The notes: generated by a model not told the origin, from the sequence alone. A stretch of DNA of 12,978 bases from Larix sibirica (GCA_004151065.3 NWUY0300013983.1:51634-64611), one strand, 5' to 3'; positions 1-6,510 are shown, numbered from the stretch's first letter. Program-made: numbers and translations.

Positions 1-710
1 TGCAACGTAAGAAAGTTTGTTGCAAATCTTGTGATAACTAATCAAACAAGCTCTTTGCTCCCAGTGTTGTTCCTCATAATGTTCAAGACCCATGTGTAGT
101 TGTAGATGTATCCAATTATGGGTTTTGTTTGTTCCACGCACTCGTTTTCCCAATATCCTCAAGCATGAGATCCAAAAAATGCACTTGTTTTCCCAATATC
201 CTCAAGCATGAGATCCAAACAATGGGTTGCGCATGGAGTCCACCAAATCGTGGGTTGTTTTTCCTCCAATATCTTTCCCACCGCAACATGTTTGGAGGCA
301 TTGTTTATGATGACTTGTGCAACATTCTCCACCCACTTCCTCAATCACTACAACTAAAAGAAAGATTAATAATTGTGCACTCTTCACCTAATCTAATGCA
401 TCAATTGATTTATGAAACATAGTTCCTTTTCGGCAAGCAATTTGGAAATTAAGTGCAGGATCTTCCATCAAACATAATTGTGCAACCTGTTTTACTCCAT
501 GACTCTTTGAATTCCACAAGTTATTCATCTATTCTTTGAACCTAATTTCATAAAAGTGCCCCCCTAATATCATGAAAACTAGGGCTTCTGAAACATGCAC
601 CACATGAAACTATAGCATCTATCATAGGTTAATAATAGGAGGAATAAGTAGTGTTGAAAGGTATGTCTATATCATACAACCATCTAGCCATACCTCCATT
701 GCAAGCATGA
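1..710 (-). pseudogene. hAT-family (DUF659-type) transposase relic, copy 1
   Basis: Reading leftward from about 705, the minus strand gives a mosaic of short in-frame blocks typical of plant DUF659/hAT transposases. In order these are a block starting GGMARWLYDIDIPFNTT, then PMIDAI, SPSFHDIR, EFKESWSKTGCTIMFDG, KGTMFHKSIDALD, an ENVAQVIINNAS block, the strongly diagnostic WTPCATHCLDLMLEDIGK, then YIYNYTWVLNIMR, GSKELV and TRFATNFLTL. The blocks sit in different frames and are separated by stops and frameshifts (near 550, 330 and 160), so it cannot make a protein. Copy 1 has two further lesions: a 43-bp duplication that repeats the DLMLEDIGK segment, and loss of five bases near 450 that shifts the frame. 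The C-terminal part, including the usual hAT dimerisation region, would lie left of position 1. No BED zinc finger is visible upstream. In the living family this enzyme performs cut-and-paste DNA transposition. The family call is by recalled resemblance and is strong; the pseudogene call is certain. Confidence 0.9.
141..226. repeat. 43-bp tandem duplication inside the hAT relic, copy 1 only
   Basis: Positions 141-183 and 184-226 are two adjacent 43-bp units that differ at a few bases (CTCG against CTTG at the start, AAAAAATGC against AAACAATGG at the end). Copy 2 has a single unit (6647-6689) that starts like the first and ends like the second. That pattern fits either duplication by slippage in copy 1 or loss by unequal pairing in copy 2. 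Confidence 0.95.
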
Positions 711-1174
711 TCTCTTGGTTGTTATTGGTTATATTGTTTGCACTGTTTTGGTGGTTTGTAGTGCATGCAATTTGAATTTTATTCACTTAATGCACACACT
801 CACTCCACTCATTTTTGTTAAATACATTGTCATAACTATCTCTAGGACTTGATCCCAACCACTTCAAATTATTATTTAAAACTAACCCTAGTTGTTGATT
901 GTTTATGGATAGGCTAAGAGGGAGTCTTTTGTGTGTTGATTGTCGTGGAGTTTGTGCAGATTTATTGATTAGATGGAAGCATACACCTTTTAGGGACAAC
1001 ACTTTGAGACTGGTAAAGCACTGGTTTGAAGGGAGAGGCATCTAAAGGTTGACAGGGCTAGGTGGCCTATAATTATTAGGCAAGTTTGTTGGTGCAGATT
1101 TACATGATAACAATACCTTAACAAGACCTCCAAACTAAGAGAAGAATAACAGCTCCAAAGCTATTGAATGGAAG
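711..1174. other. Left flank between hAT relic and LTR element (copy 1), no recognised gene
   Basis: This is the host or older-repeat sequence next to the LTR insertion. Two overlapping open frames exist: 46 codons on the plus strand (905-1045), whose C-terminal half is rich in Trp, His and Arg (RWKHTPFRDNTLRLVKHWFE), and 84 codons on the minus strand (787-1041). I recognise neither, and both are short enough to be chance. The last 50 bases contain three CTCCAA motifs (1128, 1153, 1175), the third of which became the target site of the retrotransposon. The same sequence is at 7179-7642. Confidence 0.6.
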
Positions 1175-1179
1175 CTCCA
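1175..1179. repeat. Target-site duplication, left (CTCCA), copy 1
   Basis: CTCCA sits directly left of the 5' LTR and is repeated directly right of the 3' LTR at 5592-5596. Five bases is the usual length for Ty1/copia and Ty3/gypsy integration. CTCCAA also recurs elsewhere in the flanks, so the match alone is weak, but it is exact and positioned precisely at the LTR edges. Confidence 0.88.
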
Positions 1180-1408
1180 AGTTGGAAACCTAATCCTTAG
1201 GGTTAGGTATATTATCTATATTTACTATTCACATTCACCATAGGTGAATATGAAAAGTCACATGTGAATAGGAAGAGTCATGAGGACTCCAAGAGACCTC
1301 TCGAAATCTGAAAACAACTGTTACATCATTGTATTTATGTCTATATTCTTAATGAAATTGAGCATTCACATTTATCCTTGCCTATCTATTTTAGGGCTGA
1401 TTCCAACA
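1180..1408 (+). repeat. 5' LTR (229 bp), copy 1
   Basis: It aligns along its whole length with 5366-5591, with roughly 25-35 substitutions and a few short indels by eye. That is about 85-88% identity, so an old insertion. The first base is A where TG is expected; the 3' end CCAACA is intact. AT-rich TATA-like stretches lie at about 1207-1225 and could have been the promoter. A 17-bp palindrome (ATTCACC-ATA-GGTGAAT, 1233-1249) and the perfect palindrome TCACATGTGA (1258-1267, containing a CACATGTG E-box-type core) lie just downstream. Confidence 0.92.
1233..1249. promoter_or_regulatory. 17-bp LTR palindrome, 5' LTR copy 1
   Basis: ATTCACC and GGTGAAT are perfect complements around a 3-base centre (ATA). 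The motif lies just downstream of TATA-like sequence and is unchanged in the 3' LTR, although neighbouring bases differ. It could bind a dimeric factor or form a small hairpin in the transcript. The role is inference. Confidence 0.45.
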
Positions 1409-1409
1409 C

Positions 1410-1422
1410 TAGCATCAAAGCC
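1410..1422 (+). promoter_or_regulatory. Degenerate initiator-tRNA-Met primer binding site, copy 1
   Basis: One base after the 5' LTR, TAGCATCAAAGCC matches the usual plant primer site TGGTATCAGAGCC at 10 of 13 positions, and CTTGG follows as in many plant elements. All three mismatches are transitions. This is where the 3' end of initiator tRNA-Met would prime minus-strand cDNA. Confidence 0.8.
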
Positions 1423-1430
1423 TTGGTATT

Positions 1431-2807
1431 TTTATAACTCCATGATTATCAATGAGGTTGCTCCAGCTTCTCCCCTCTCATTCTATTCCGCTAATGTTAG
1501 TTCTCACAATTCGTGCTACCTTTGCATACCGGTACACTGTGCCATGTTCAGTCGTATTAGTGAATCATTTTCTTAACCCTAATCTACTATGTATCGCCTC
1601 CTCTGTCGGTTATACATTACTTGAGTTGTTCCAACTCTATGTATTACCTACTGTAAACTTTGTAAGCTCTGCTTTGCATATTATCCTTTTGTGTGATGCA
1701 ATGGGGTATTACCTCTAAATTTATTTTACCTTTACATATTACCCGAGTTTCACTTTTGCATGTATTCACTGTGTGGTTTAAAAAAACAAACTTAATCTAC
1801 AAGTGTGTATTGGTACCACCTCTATGTGGTATCTCACTTGTTCCTACTCTAGCAAAAATATAGTTTTGTAGAACTCTTCCGATGTGTTCGCTATCGAGTG
1901 AAATACCATTTGATCAATTAGAGAAGCAAGGGTGAGTGACCTTCTATCCACAGATCGGTGTTTCCATATCCACAATCACTTCAATAGTATCATTTTATGA
2001 ATGGAATATAAGGGTTCTTTGTAGTTCGAGAGCCATTGTACAGTGAGCAAATGCCATTTGAGGGTGTGGGCTATCACTAGATCATAGAGAAATGGAATTT
2101 TTTTACTTTTCATTCACCAATTGCTCCTCCATCTCGCCGCATAATTATTTTTCATCCTTCGACATGGCATGAAGCTCCTAACTAGTGTTTTTGCACCAAG
2201 GATTATCTCCCAATAGTTGATTTGGTGGAGTTATGAGAAAGTCTTCCCTTTAGGAATGTTTGAGTTGGCAGTAATATACATCTTCTCACTTTTAAAAGTG
2301 ATTCACTCGGTTGATCGTCATTATGTCTATCATTCAATGGATAGTGTTGTGCCTGTGACTAAGATCGGTGTAAAGAATAACACTTGTAGAAACTGATCAT
2401 AGGTTGATCTTGAGTGAGAGATAGAATGTCTCTTGAACTTGTTGTCCTCTCTGTAGGTGTATTAGAGGTTGATGTAAGACCTTCAAGTCATGGCTAGTCT
2501 CATTCTACTACTAGAAGATATCCAATTTCATTTTATCGTGACTTGTGCCTCTAGTTCTTTAGTTTCATCCTTTCATCATATTTGTTTGACTCGAGCACAC
2601 ATTAGAGAGGCAGGAGATTCAAGCTCTTGAATGGGTGATGATTGATCGAAAGAGAGTCTACTGCCTTCTTTGCAAACTCAAACATCATTGTTTGTCAATA
2701 GGTGAATGAGATTTCCTTCTTTCCTTTCGATTTGGGCGTTGTGTTTGCCTCCTCACAAAGCGTTGCTTGTGAACCTTTTTCGCAAATGCATCAAAATATT
2801 TAAGCAC
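1431..2807. other. Unidentified sequence between primer site and FG fragment, copy 1
   Basis: This ~1.4 kb lies inside the element where a short leader would be expected. The longest plus frames (1280-1576, 98 codons, starting inside the LTR; 1452-1718, 88 codons) match nothing I recognise, and no pol motif is visible. I found no terminal inverted repeats or target duplications that would define a nested transposon. It may be captured host DNA, such as introns or flanks of the NUP98-like donor, or decayed internal element sequence. The same stretch is at 7899-9275, with single-base differences at 1466 (G, A in copy 2) and 2368 (G, A in copy 2). Confidence 0.55.
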
Positions 2808-3140
2808 TTTGGCACCTCTTCTCTAGTGTTTGGCACCTCTTCGACACTAACTTTTGGTGCACCTTCAACACCCGCATTTAGTTCTGCAACATCTACTCCA
2901 TTTGGTGGAGCATCTACATTTGGACAAGAACCTACATTTGGAAGATTTGGATTACCAAGTCCTACTCAATCAAGTCCATTTGGATATACTTTTAGTCAAA
3001 TGAAACCAACTTTTGGTAGTTAACTTTTTGGTGCAACCAGTCAACCTACTTTTGGTGCAACTAGCACACCTACATTTGGATCTACTTCAACACTTTCATT
3101 TGATACCACACCACTTGCATTCAAGTCAATAATTCCCTAA
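2808..3140 (+). pseudogene. NUP98-like FG-repeat fragment captured in the LTR element, copy 1
   Basis: One plus-strand frame from 2808 to the stop at 3138-3140 carries about 12 Phe-Gly dipeptides in 110 codons, in a Ser/Thr/Pro/Ala-rich background. Typical blocks are [68 protein letters not shown]. The order of these blocks resembles the N-terminal FG domain of plant NUP98, where FG repeats line the nuclear pore channel and bind transport receptors. One in-frame stop (TAA, 3021-3023) interrupts it between PTFGS and LFG, and the repeat pattern fades at STLSFD. There is no GLEBS-like motif, no autoproteolytic C-terminal domain and no start codon of its own; the ATG at 2706 precedes unrelated sequence. 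It is about a tenth of a full NUP98. I infer a transduplicated exon piece. A different FG nucleoporin as donor is possible. Confidence 0.75.
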
Positions 3141-3647
3141 CTCTTACGCTTTTGAAGGAGAGACCAAAGAAAAAATATCATTGGGTGTGTACATTGAGTT
3201 TGTTGGAATATTGGTGTTGTCTATATCACCAAAGTTTGTCAAAGGAGGTGGAGATTTGAGTTTGTATAAGGAGGTGAAAATTGAAATCCTTTTATTTTTA
3301 AAGGATACAGAAGTGATGTATAAATTAATAAAATTTCACCTTTTTTCCTTAAGTCCTTCGTCTGACCTGAAATTTGAATAAGGGGATCAAAGGCATTTTG
3401 TGTGCTTAAGTATCAGTGAACTTGTATTATTTTTCCTTGCTTAGCTAGTACTTCATATTACAAGCACAAACTAACCATTTGCAATCAAAGACCACCAAAC
3501 CTAAAGACAATCAATCAAGGCATTCAAAGGTAATTAAGATGCTCACTTAAGCATCATCATAAAAACAATGGACACATCAAGCTAGTAATCAGTGGGGAAC
3601 TCGAAGCATTGTCAAGCATTCAAATTTGAAAGTCCAATTTCAAAATC

Positions 3648-3856
3648 AACATCCATTTTCAGTAGTGAACTCGCAATAGTCTTTTTGTAAGCGCCAAATT
3701 GAAATAGGACTATTTGTCCTAATGACGAATCCAGTTCATGATTTGAAACATTGATTCTCATAATGACAACTATGGTAAGTCTAGAAAACTCTATCATCAA
3801 CATCCTTTTTGAGCAGTGAACTCGCAATAGTTGTTTTGTAAGCGTCAAATTGAAAT
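3648..3856. repeat. Diverged 58-bp direct duplication, period 151 bp, copy 1
   Basis: Positions 3648-3705 and 3799-3856 align over 58 bases with only a handful of differences. They share the cores GTGAACTCGCAATAGT and TTTTGTAAGCG, followed by CAAATTGAAAT. The intervening 93 bases do not repeat. Copy 2 holds the same pair at 10116-10173 and 10267-10324. Confidence 0.9.
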
Positions 3857-3870
3857 CAAACTCTACCATG

Positions 3871-3912
3871 TAATTGGGTGTATTCTCGATTGTAATTGGG
3901 TGTATTCTTGTG
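3871..3912. repeat. 22-bp tandem repeat (two units), copy 1
   Basis: TAATTGGGTGTATTC is repeated with a 22-base period (units start at 3871 and 3893), the second unit diverging after TATTCTTG. It is followed directly by GCAGGCCGG. Confidence 0.85.
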
Positions 3913-4045
3913 CAGGCCGGTACAAATTCCAATTGTTGAGTTGCATTGTCTAAAGGGTAGGTTTTCAAGAAGCCCTCTTCTTTGTTGTCGAGTCAATTAT
4001 AATTTAGAGCTACCTGCACAAGGAGGCCTCATTTAGTCTTTAAAA

Positions 4046-5008
4046 ATGGCTTGAACTAGAGAATTATTGGAGTTACTGTACACCCTAACACTCGCTGCTA
4101 TCGACAATACAATCACAATTAATAAGGAAACTCTCCAATTTGTGCTAACCTGTTTACAAGATTCACAAGCCAAAGTGGGCCTCCTTCAGTCTCAATCACA
4201 ACACTAACTTGATGAAATATAGTGAAGAAATCAACATTCTGAACTAGTGCTTGTGCAGAACAACCCTCTTTTTGAGTTTAATAATGAATCTTATCAGCTG
4301 TTAGCATATGACTAACTCATTGAAACAATATCAGATGTAGAAGACCAAGCATATCATGAACATGTTCAACGTTATCTTTCTAAGCCTATCATAAGACCTT
4401 GGGAGGAAATCAGGAACAACAAACACAGAATAAGACTTGGATATGATAAGGAAGTCTCCTTTCATATTCCAAATTATTCCAAACTAATCCAATTCCATAG
4501 TGTTGGAATCCTTCAAGAAGATTCAACTTCACATGTTCTAGTTGAACATTAGTGCCAACATTGTCATTGAATTGGCCACATGAAAGATCAATACTTTGAT
4601 TTCCATCCTTGTCAGCATTGCAGGAAGCATAATCATTCTTCAAATAGATGTTCAAAACTGAAGAAACCTGTAATATTAAAGGTTCACTATGGGTGGATCA
4701 ATTCTTGGCGATGGTCATCACCAACTAAGAAGATATATCATTCATATCGAAGAAGTCAGTCTCGAGTTTTGATACAACTTGTAGTAGAAAGTCTTCTTGC
4801 TTCTCACCTTGTGCCTGACAAGGGTCAATATCATGGATTGACAGTCAGGGTTCAAATTTCGAAGCCCCATCAATCAAATAGATTGCCTACATCTAAATTG
4901 CAGAAACAAGCGAGCTTGAGCCAGAGCCAAAGCGAGAGTCAGATTCGTAACCATGAGACAAAGATAGAGCCATTTTCCAGAGCATCCAATGGTTTGTGGT
5001 CATCCTAA
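4046..5008 (+). pseudogene. gag-like pseudogene with two CCHC zinc knuckles, copy 1
   Basis: A single reading frame runs 320 codons from the ATG at 4046 to TAA at 5006-5008, interrupted by in-frame stops at codons 3, 54, 59, 60, 90, 169 and 175 but with no frameshift. Codons 189-202 form a perfect nucleocapsid knuckle, CQHC-RKHN-H-SSNR-C (CX2CX4HX4C), at 4610-4651. Codons 170-183 (4553-4594) are a second, decayed knuckle, CQHC...GH, in which one residue is now TGA and the last Cys is Tyr (TAC). The region after the knuckles is basic and Ser/Gln-rich (SLSQSQSESQ), and the frame ends in the first unit of the 91-bp array. In living elements Gag packages the element RNA into particles. The ATG is chosen because the frame has continuous coding-like composition from there; TGA at codon 3 (4052) is private to copy 1. 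No protease or pol follows before the polypurine tract. The zinc knuckles are seen directly; Gag identity is inferred from them and from position. Confidence 0.82.
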
Positions 5009-5262
5009 ACCACCATCTACACGAGGTTTTCAGTCATCCTAAAACCACCATTTAGTAGAATACATCAGCTTTTTCTAACCAGGTTTGTGGTCATCCTAAA
5101 CCACCATCTATATTTGGTTTGTGGTCATCCTAAAACCACCATTTAGTAAAAGACATCATCTTTTGCTGACCAGGTTTGTGGTCATCATAAACCACCATCT
5201 ACACCAAATTTGTAGTCATCCAAAAACCACCATTTAGTAGAAGACATCAGCTTTTGCTAACT
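4991..5262. repeat. Three-unit 91-bp tandem array with nested 34/57-bp period, copy 1
   Basis: Units start at 4991, 5082 and 5173, exactly 91 bases apart. Each holds two versions of a ~27-base core (GGTTTGTGGTCATCCTAAA then ACCACCAT), so six cores start at 4991, 5025, 5082, 5116, 5173 and 5207, alternating by 34 and 57 bases. Each core contains GTGGT...ACCAC-type complementary ends that could fold into a small hairpin. One frame reads CGHPKPPS; the gag frame stops in the first core (GLWSS then TAA). The array sits between gag and the polypurine tract. Confidence 0.93.
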
Positions 5263-5355
5263 TTAGTGATAAGTTCAGCCATTTACAGCTGTGCATTTCC
5301 AGATTTTATCACTCTTTCAGAAAGATTCTTGGACTCACAAAATCCCCTTCGGATT

Positions 5356-5365
5356 AAGGGGGGAA
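5356..5365 (+). promoter_or_regulatory. Polypurine tract, copy 1
   Basis: AAGGGGGGAA lies directly before the first base of the 3' LTR. In retrotransposons this RNase-H-resistant tract primes plus-strand cDNA. Its intact form and exact position support the LTR boundary. Confidence 0.9.
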
Positions 5366-5591
5366 TGTTGGAAACCTAATCCTTAGGGTTAGATATATTA
5401 TTTATATTTACTAGTCACATTCACCATAGGTGAATATGAAGAGTCGCATGTTAATAGGAGGAGTCATGTGGAGTCCAAGAGACCTCTTAGAATATGAAAC
5501 CTAGGGTCACATCATGGTATTTATGTGTGTATATTCTTAATGAAATTGAGCATTCACAATTATCTGTCTATCTTTATTGAGTGTACCAACA
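5366..5591 (+). repeat. 3' LTR (226 bp), copy 1
   Basis: It begins TGTTGGAAACC directly after the polypurine tract and ends TACCAACA directly before the CTCCA duplication, so both canonical termini are intact. It shares the 17-bp palindrome (5419-5435) with the 5' LTR, but TCACATGTGA has decayed here. The conserved stretch around AATGAAATTGAGCATTCACA near the 3' part may hold the polyadenylation region; no AATAAA is visible. Confidence 0.92.
5419..5435. promoter_or_regulatory. 17-bp LTR palindrome, 3' LTR copy 1
   Basis: Identical to 1233-1249, in the matching LTR position. The same pair occurs in copy 2 at 7701-7717 and 11887-11903. Confidence 0.45.
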
Positions 5592-5596
5592 CTCCA
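5592..5596. repeat. Target-site duplication, right (CTCCA), copy 1
   Basis: Exact repeat of 1175-1179, immediately after the terminal CCAACA of the 3' LTR. It fixes the right edge of the element. Confidence 0.88.
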
Positions 5597-5829
5597 AAAC
5601 AACATAAAAAACATCTCTATAACAACTCAATAAATTCTCCAAATTAAGTTATTAACTCTTGAATCAGCTCTCCAAATCGGCCCAACAATTTCTCCAATTC
5701 AACACTAGAAATCAACCCAAGAAAGAGTCCAATCCAGCTCAAAAACTCCAAATTGATGAAGTGAAGGGCATGAGGCAAATGGAAGGTGGGGACCTCATTA
5801 AATAGCAATGGGAGTGGTCTAGGGTTCAG

Positions 5830-5839
5830 TTTAGGGTTT
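5830..5839 (-). promoter_or_regulatory. Telo-box (AAACCCTAAA on the minus strand), copy 1
   Basis: TTTAGGGTTT on the plus strand is the plant telo-box in reverse, found in promoters of many translation-related genes and bound by Myb-type telobox proteins. A second AGGGTT lies just upstream. With no gene nearby it may be chance. Copy 2: 12298-12307. Confidence 0.3.
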
Positions 5840-5905
5840 TTATTTTTCATTTATTTTTTCAGCTTTCAGGGTCAAAATAGTGGTACCACACATTGCATAT
5901 GGATT

Positions 5906-5960
5906 TGTATGGAACTGAGTCAGGTCGACCAGTTTAGGCATTTAAGGTCAGTTCCATACA
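5906..5960. repeat. Perfect 13-bp inverted repeat with palindromic loop, copy 1
   Basis: TGTATGGAACTGA (5906-5918) is the exact reverse complement of TCAGTTCCATACA (5948-5960), with a 29-base loop that contains the palindrome GGTCGACC (5923-5930). A second inverted pair interleaves with it: GACCAGTTTA (5927-5936) with TAAACTGGTC (6010-6019). No element with these as termini is evident. Confidence 0.85.
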
Positions 5961-6325
5961 GAGCCGTTCATTTCCAGTTTGGGTGTTCGATTTGGACCAT
6001 GTAGGCCCGTAAACTGGTCAATCATTTGTTAAATCTTTATCAAATAGGCAGAGATGTCTCAGAAGAATTGATGATTTATTTCATTCATATCAATCACATG
6101 TGAATACATATACATATACAAGGAGAAACAATCTGCAAAAATATACATGCTGACAACAAAACAACATTGTAGACTGCCAGCCATGTCTTCAATCAAAAGT
6201 ATCAGCAAGTTCATTACCAAGGACATCAAAGTATAGATCAATGTTCCGCCTATGGATGTTTTGCTTCAACATCCTGACCTACTAGTAGTTTGGACATGGG
6301 ATTAAAACATTGTTAAACCAATTAA

Positions 6326-6346
6326 CCATATTGTGCCACAATATGG
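6326..6346. repeat. 21-bp near-perfect palindrome, copy 1
   Basis: CCATATTGTG and CACAATATGG are exact reverse complements separated by one base (C, 6336). It could extrude as a short hairpin or bind a dimeric factor. No adjacent gene gives it a role. Confidence 0.85.
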
Positions 6347-6510
6347 GCATCGCCTTTGCCAATCTGACATTATTTCTCCTGGGTTTGCCTCAAACCAATT
6401 GTCCTATGCCATGCATTCTTATTTACACTTTAATATGATAATTTCAAATTTGCAAATTACTCAAAACATTAGAAGATTGTGTTAGAATTTTAAATGCAAT
6501 AAAGTAAAGG

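Larger units (their letters stand above)
3141..4045. other. Unidentified sequence between FG fragment and gag, copy 1
   Basis: This is ~0.9 kb with no recognised gene. A 66-codon plus frame (3181-3381) and a 118-codon minus frame (3612-3968) are open. The minus frame spans two internal tandem duplications and looks like chance openness in repeat sequence. A small hairpin (GATGCT/AGCATC, about 3537-3554) is present. Just before gag, CAAGGAGGCCTC (4019-4030) may be the original element leader. Copy 2 equivalent: 9609-10513. Confidence 0.55.
1180..5591 (+). mobile_element. Non-autonomous LTR retrotransposon with gag only (TR-GAG-like), copy 1
   Basis: This 4412-bp element is defined by its ends. 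The LTRs begin (T/A)GTTGGAAACC and end CCAACA, giving the TG...CA inverted termini with the left T mutated to A. It is flanked by the 5-bp duplication CTCCA (1175-1179 and 5592-5596). A degenerate initiator-Met primer binding site follows the 5' LTR, and the polypurine tract AAGGGGGGAA abuts the 3' LTR. The internal region holds a decayed gag-like frame with two CCHC knuckles (4046-5008) and a 91-bp repeat array. I see no protease, integrase, reverse transcriptase or RNase H, so mobility would have needed proteins from a partner element. The TGTTGG/CCAACA ends suggest Ty1/copia affinity, but without pol the superfamily is uncertain. It also carries ~2.6 kb between primer site and gag, including a NUP98-like fragment. 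All reading frames are broken, so the element is dead. Confidence 0.92.
6..6510. repeat. Copy 1 of a ~6.5 kb head-to-tail repeated segment
   Basis: This segment recurs almost base for base at 6512-12978. The offset is 6506 up to the 43-bp duplication near 141, 6463 after it, and 6468 after a 5-bp indel near 450; it then stays constant to the end. Identity outside the two indels is above 99.9% by reading, with three transitions found. Copy 1 starts five bases earlier (positions 1-5, TGCAA) than the matching part of copy 2. It holds a hAT relic, an LTR retrotransposon with an FG-repeat fragment, and non-coding flanks. Confidence 0.97.
5597..6510. other. Right flank of the LTR element (copy 1), no recognised gene
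   Basis: This is ~0.9 kb of AT-rich sequence. The CTCCAA motif of the insertion site continues here (5637, 5670, 5692, 5746). The stretch also holds a telo-box, a 13-bp inverted repeat and a 21-bp palindrome, listed separately. Short frames (minus 5644-5850, plus 5786-6004, minus 6059-6241) show no family resemblance I trust. It could be gene-flanking or intronic DNA, or an older degraded repeat. Copy 2 equivalent: 12065-12978. Confidence 0.6.

Noticed and set aside
129-422. Plus-strand open frame over the hAT region (also 6598-6885)
   Set aside because: It is antisense to the clearly recognisable hAT transposase reading on the minus strand and is a shadow of it.
787-1045. Overlapping short frames on both strands (minus 787-1041, plus 905-1045) as a small host gene
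   Set aside because: Neither has a recognisable domain or splice context, and both exist in the same DNA, so at most one could be real. They are recorded only as part of the left flank.
1280-1718. Plus frames at 1280-1576 and 1452-1718 (also 7748-8044 and 7920-8186) as gag or leader proteins
   Set aside because: The first begins inside the 5' LTR and crosses the primer site, the two overlap in different frames, and neither shows gag or pol motifs.
2706-3023. The 105-codon frame from the ATG at 2706 as a real nucleoporin gene
   Set aside because: The first ~34 codons do not resemble NUP98, the frame has a stop at 3021-3023 inside the FG pattern, and all other NUP98 domains are missing. It was annotated as a captured pseudogene fragment instead.
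3612-3968. 118-codon open frame on the minus strand between the FG fragment and gag (also 10080-10436)
   Set aside because: It spans a diverged 58-bp duplication and a 22-bp tandem repeat, resembles no family I know, and has no coding context. Openness is probably a by-product of repeated low-stop sequence.
4991-5262. Regularly spaced repeats considered as a CRISPR array
   Set aside because: The spacers are themselves repeated, the spacing alternates 34/57, and the context is a plant LTR retrotransposon.
5644-6004. Frames at minus 5644-5850 and plus 5786-6004 as genes
   Set aside because: No domain, no homology I recognise, and hydrophobic composition explained by T-rich and A-rich DNA.
6059-6241. 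Minus-strand reading in this region that gives GNELADT, reminiscent of an RNase H motif
   Set aside because: Only seven residues match. The other RNase H catalytic positions are not visible and stops lie close on both sides. Chance resemblance is likely.
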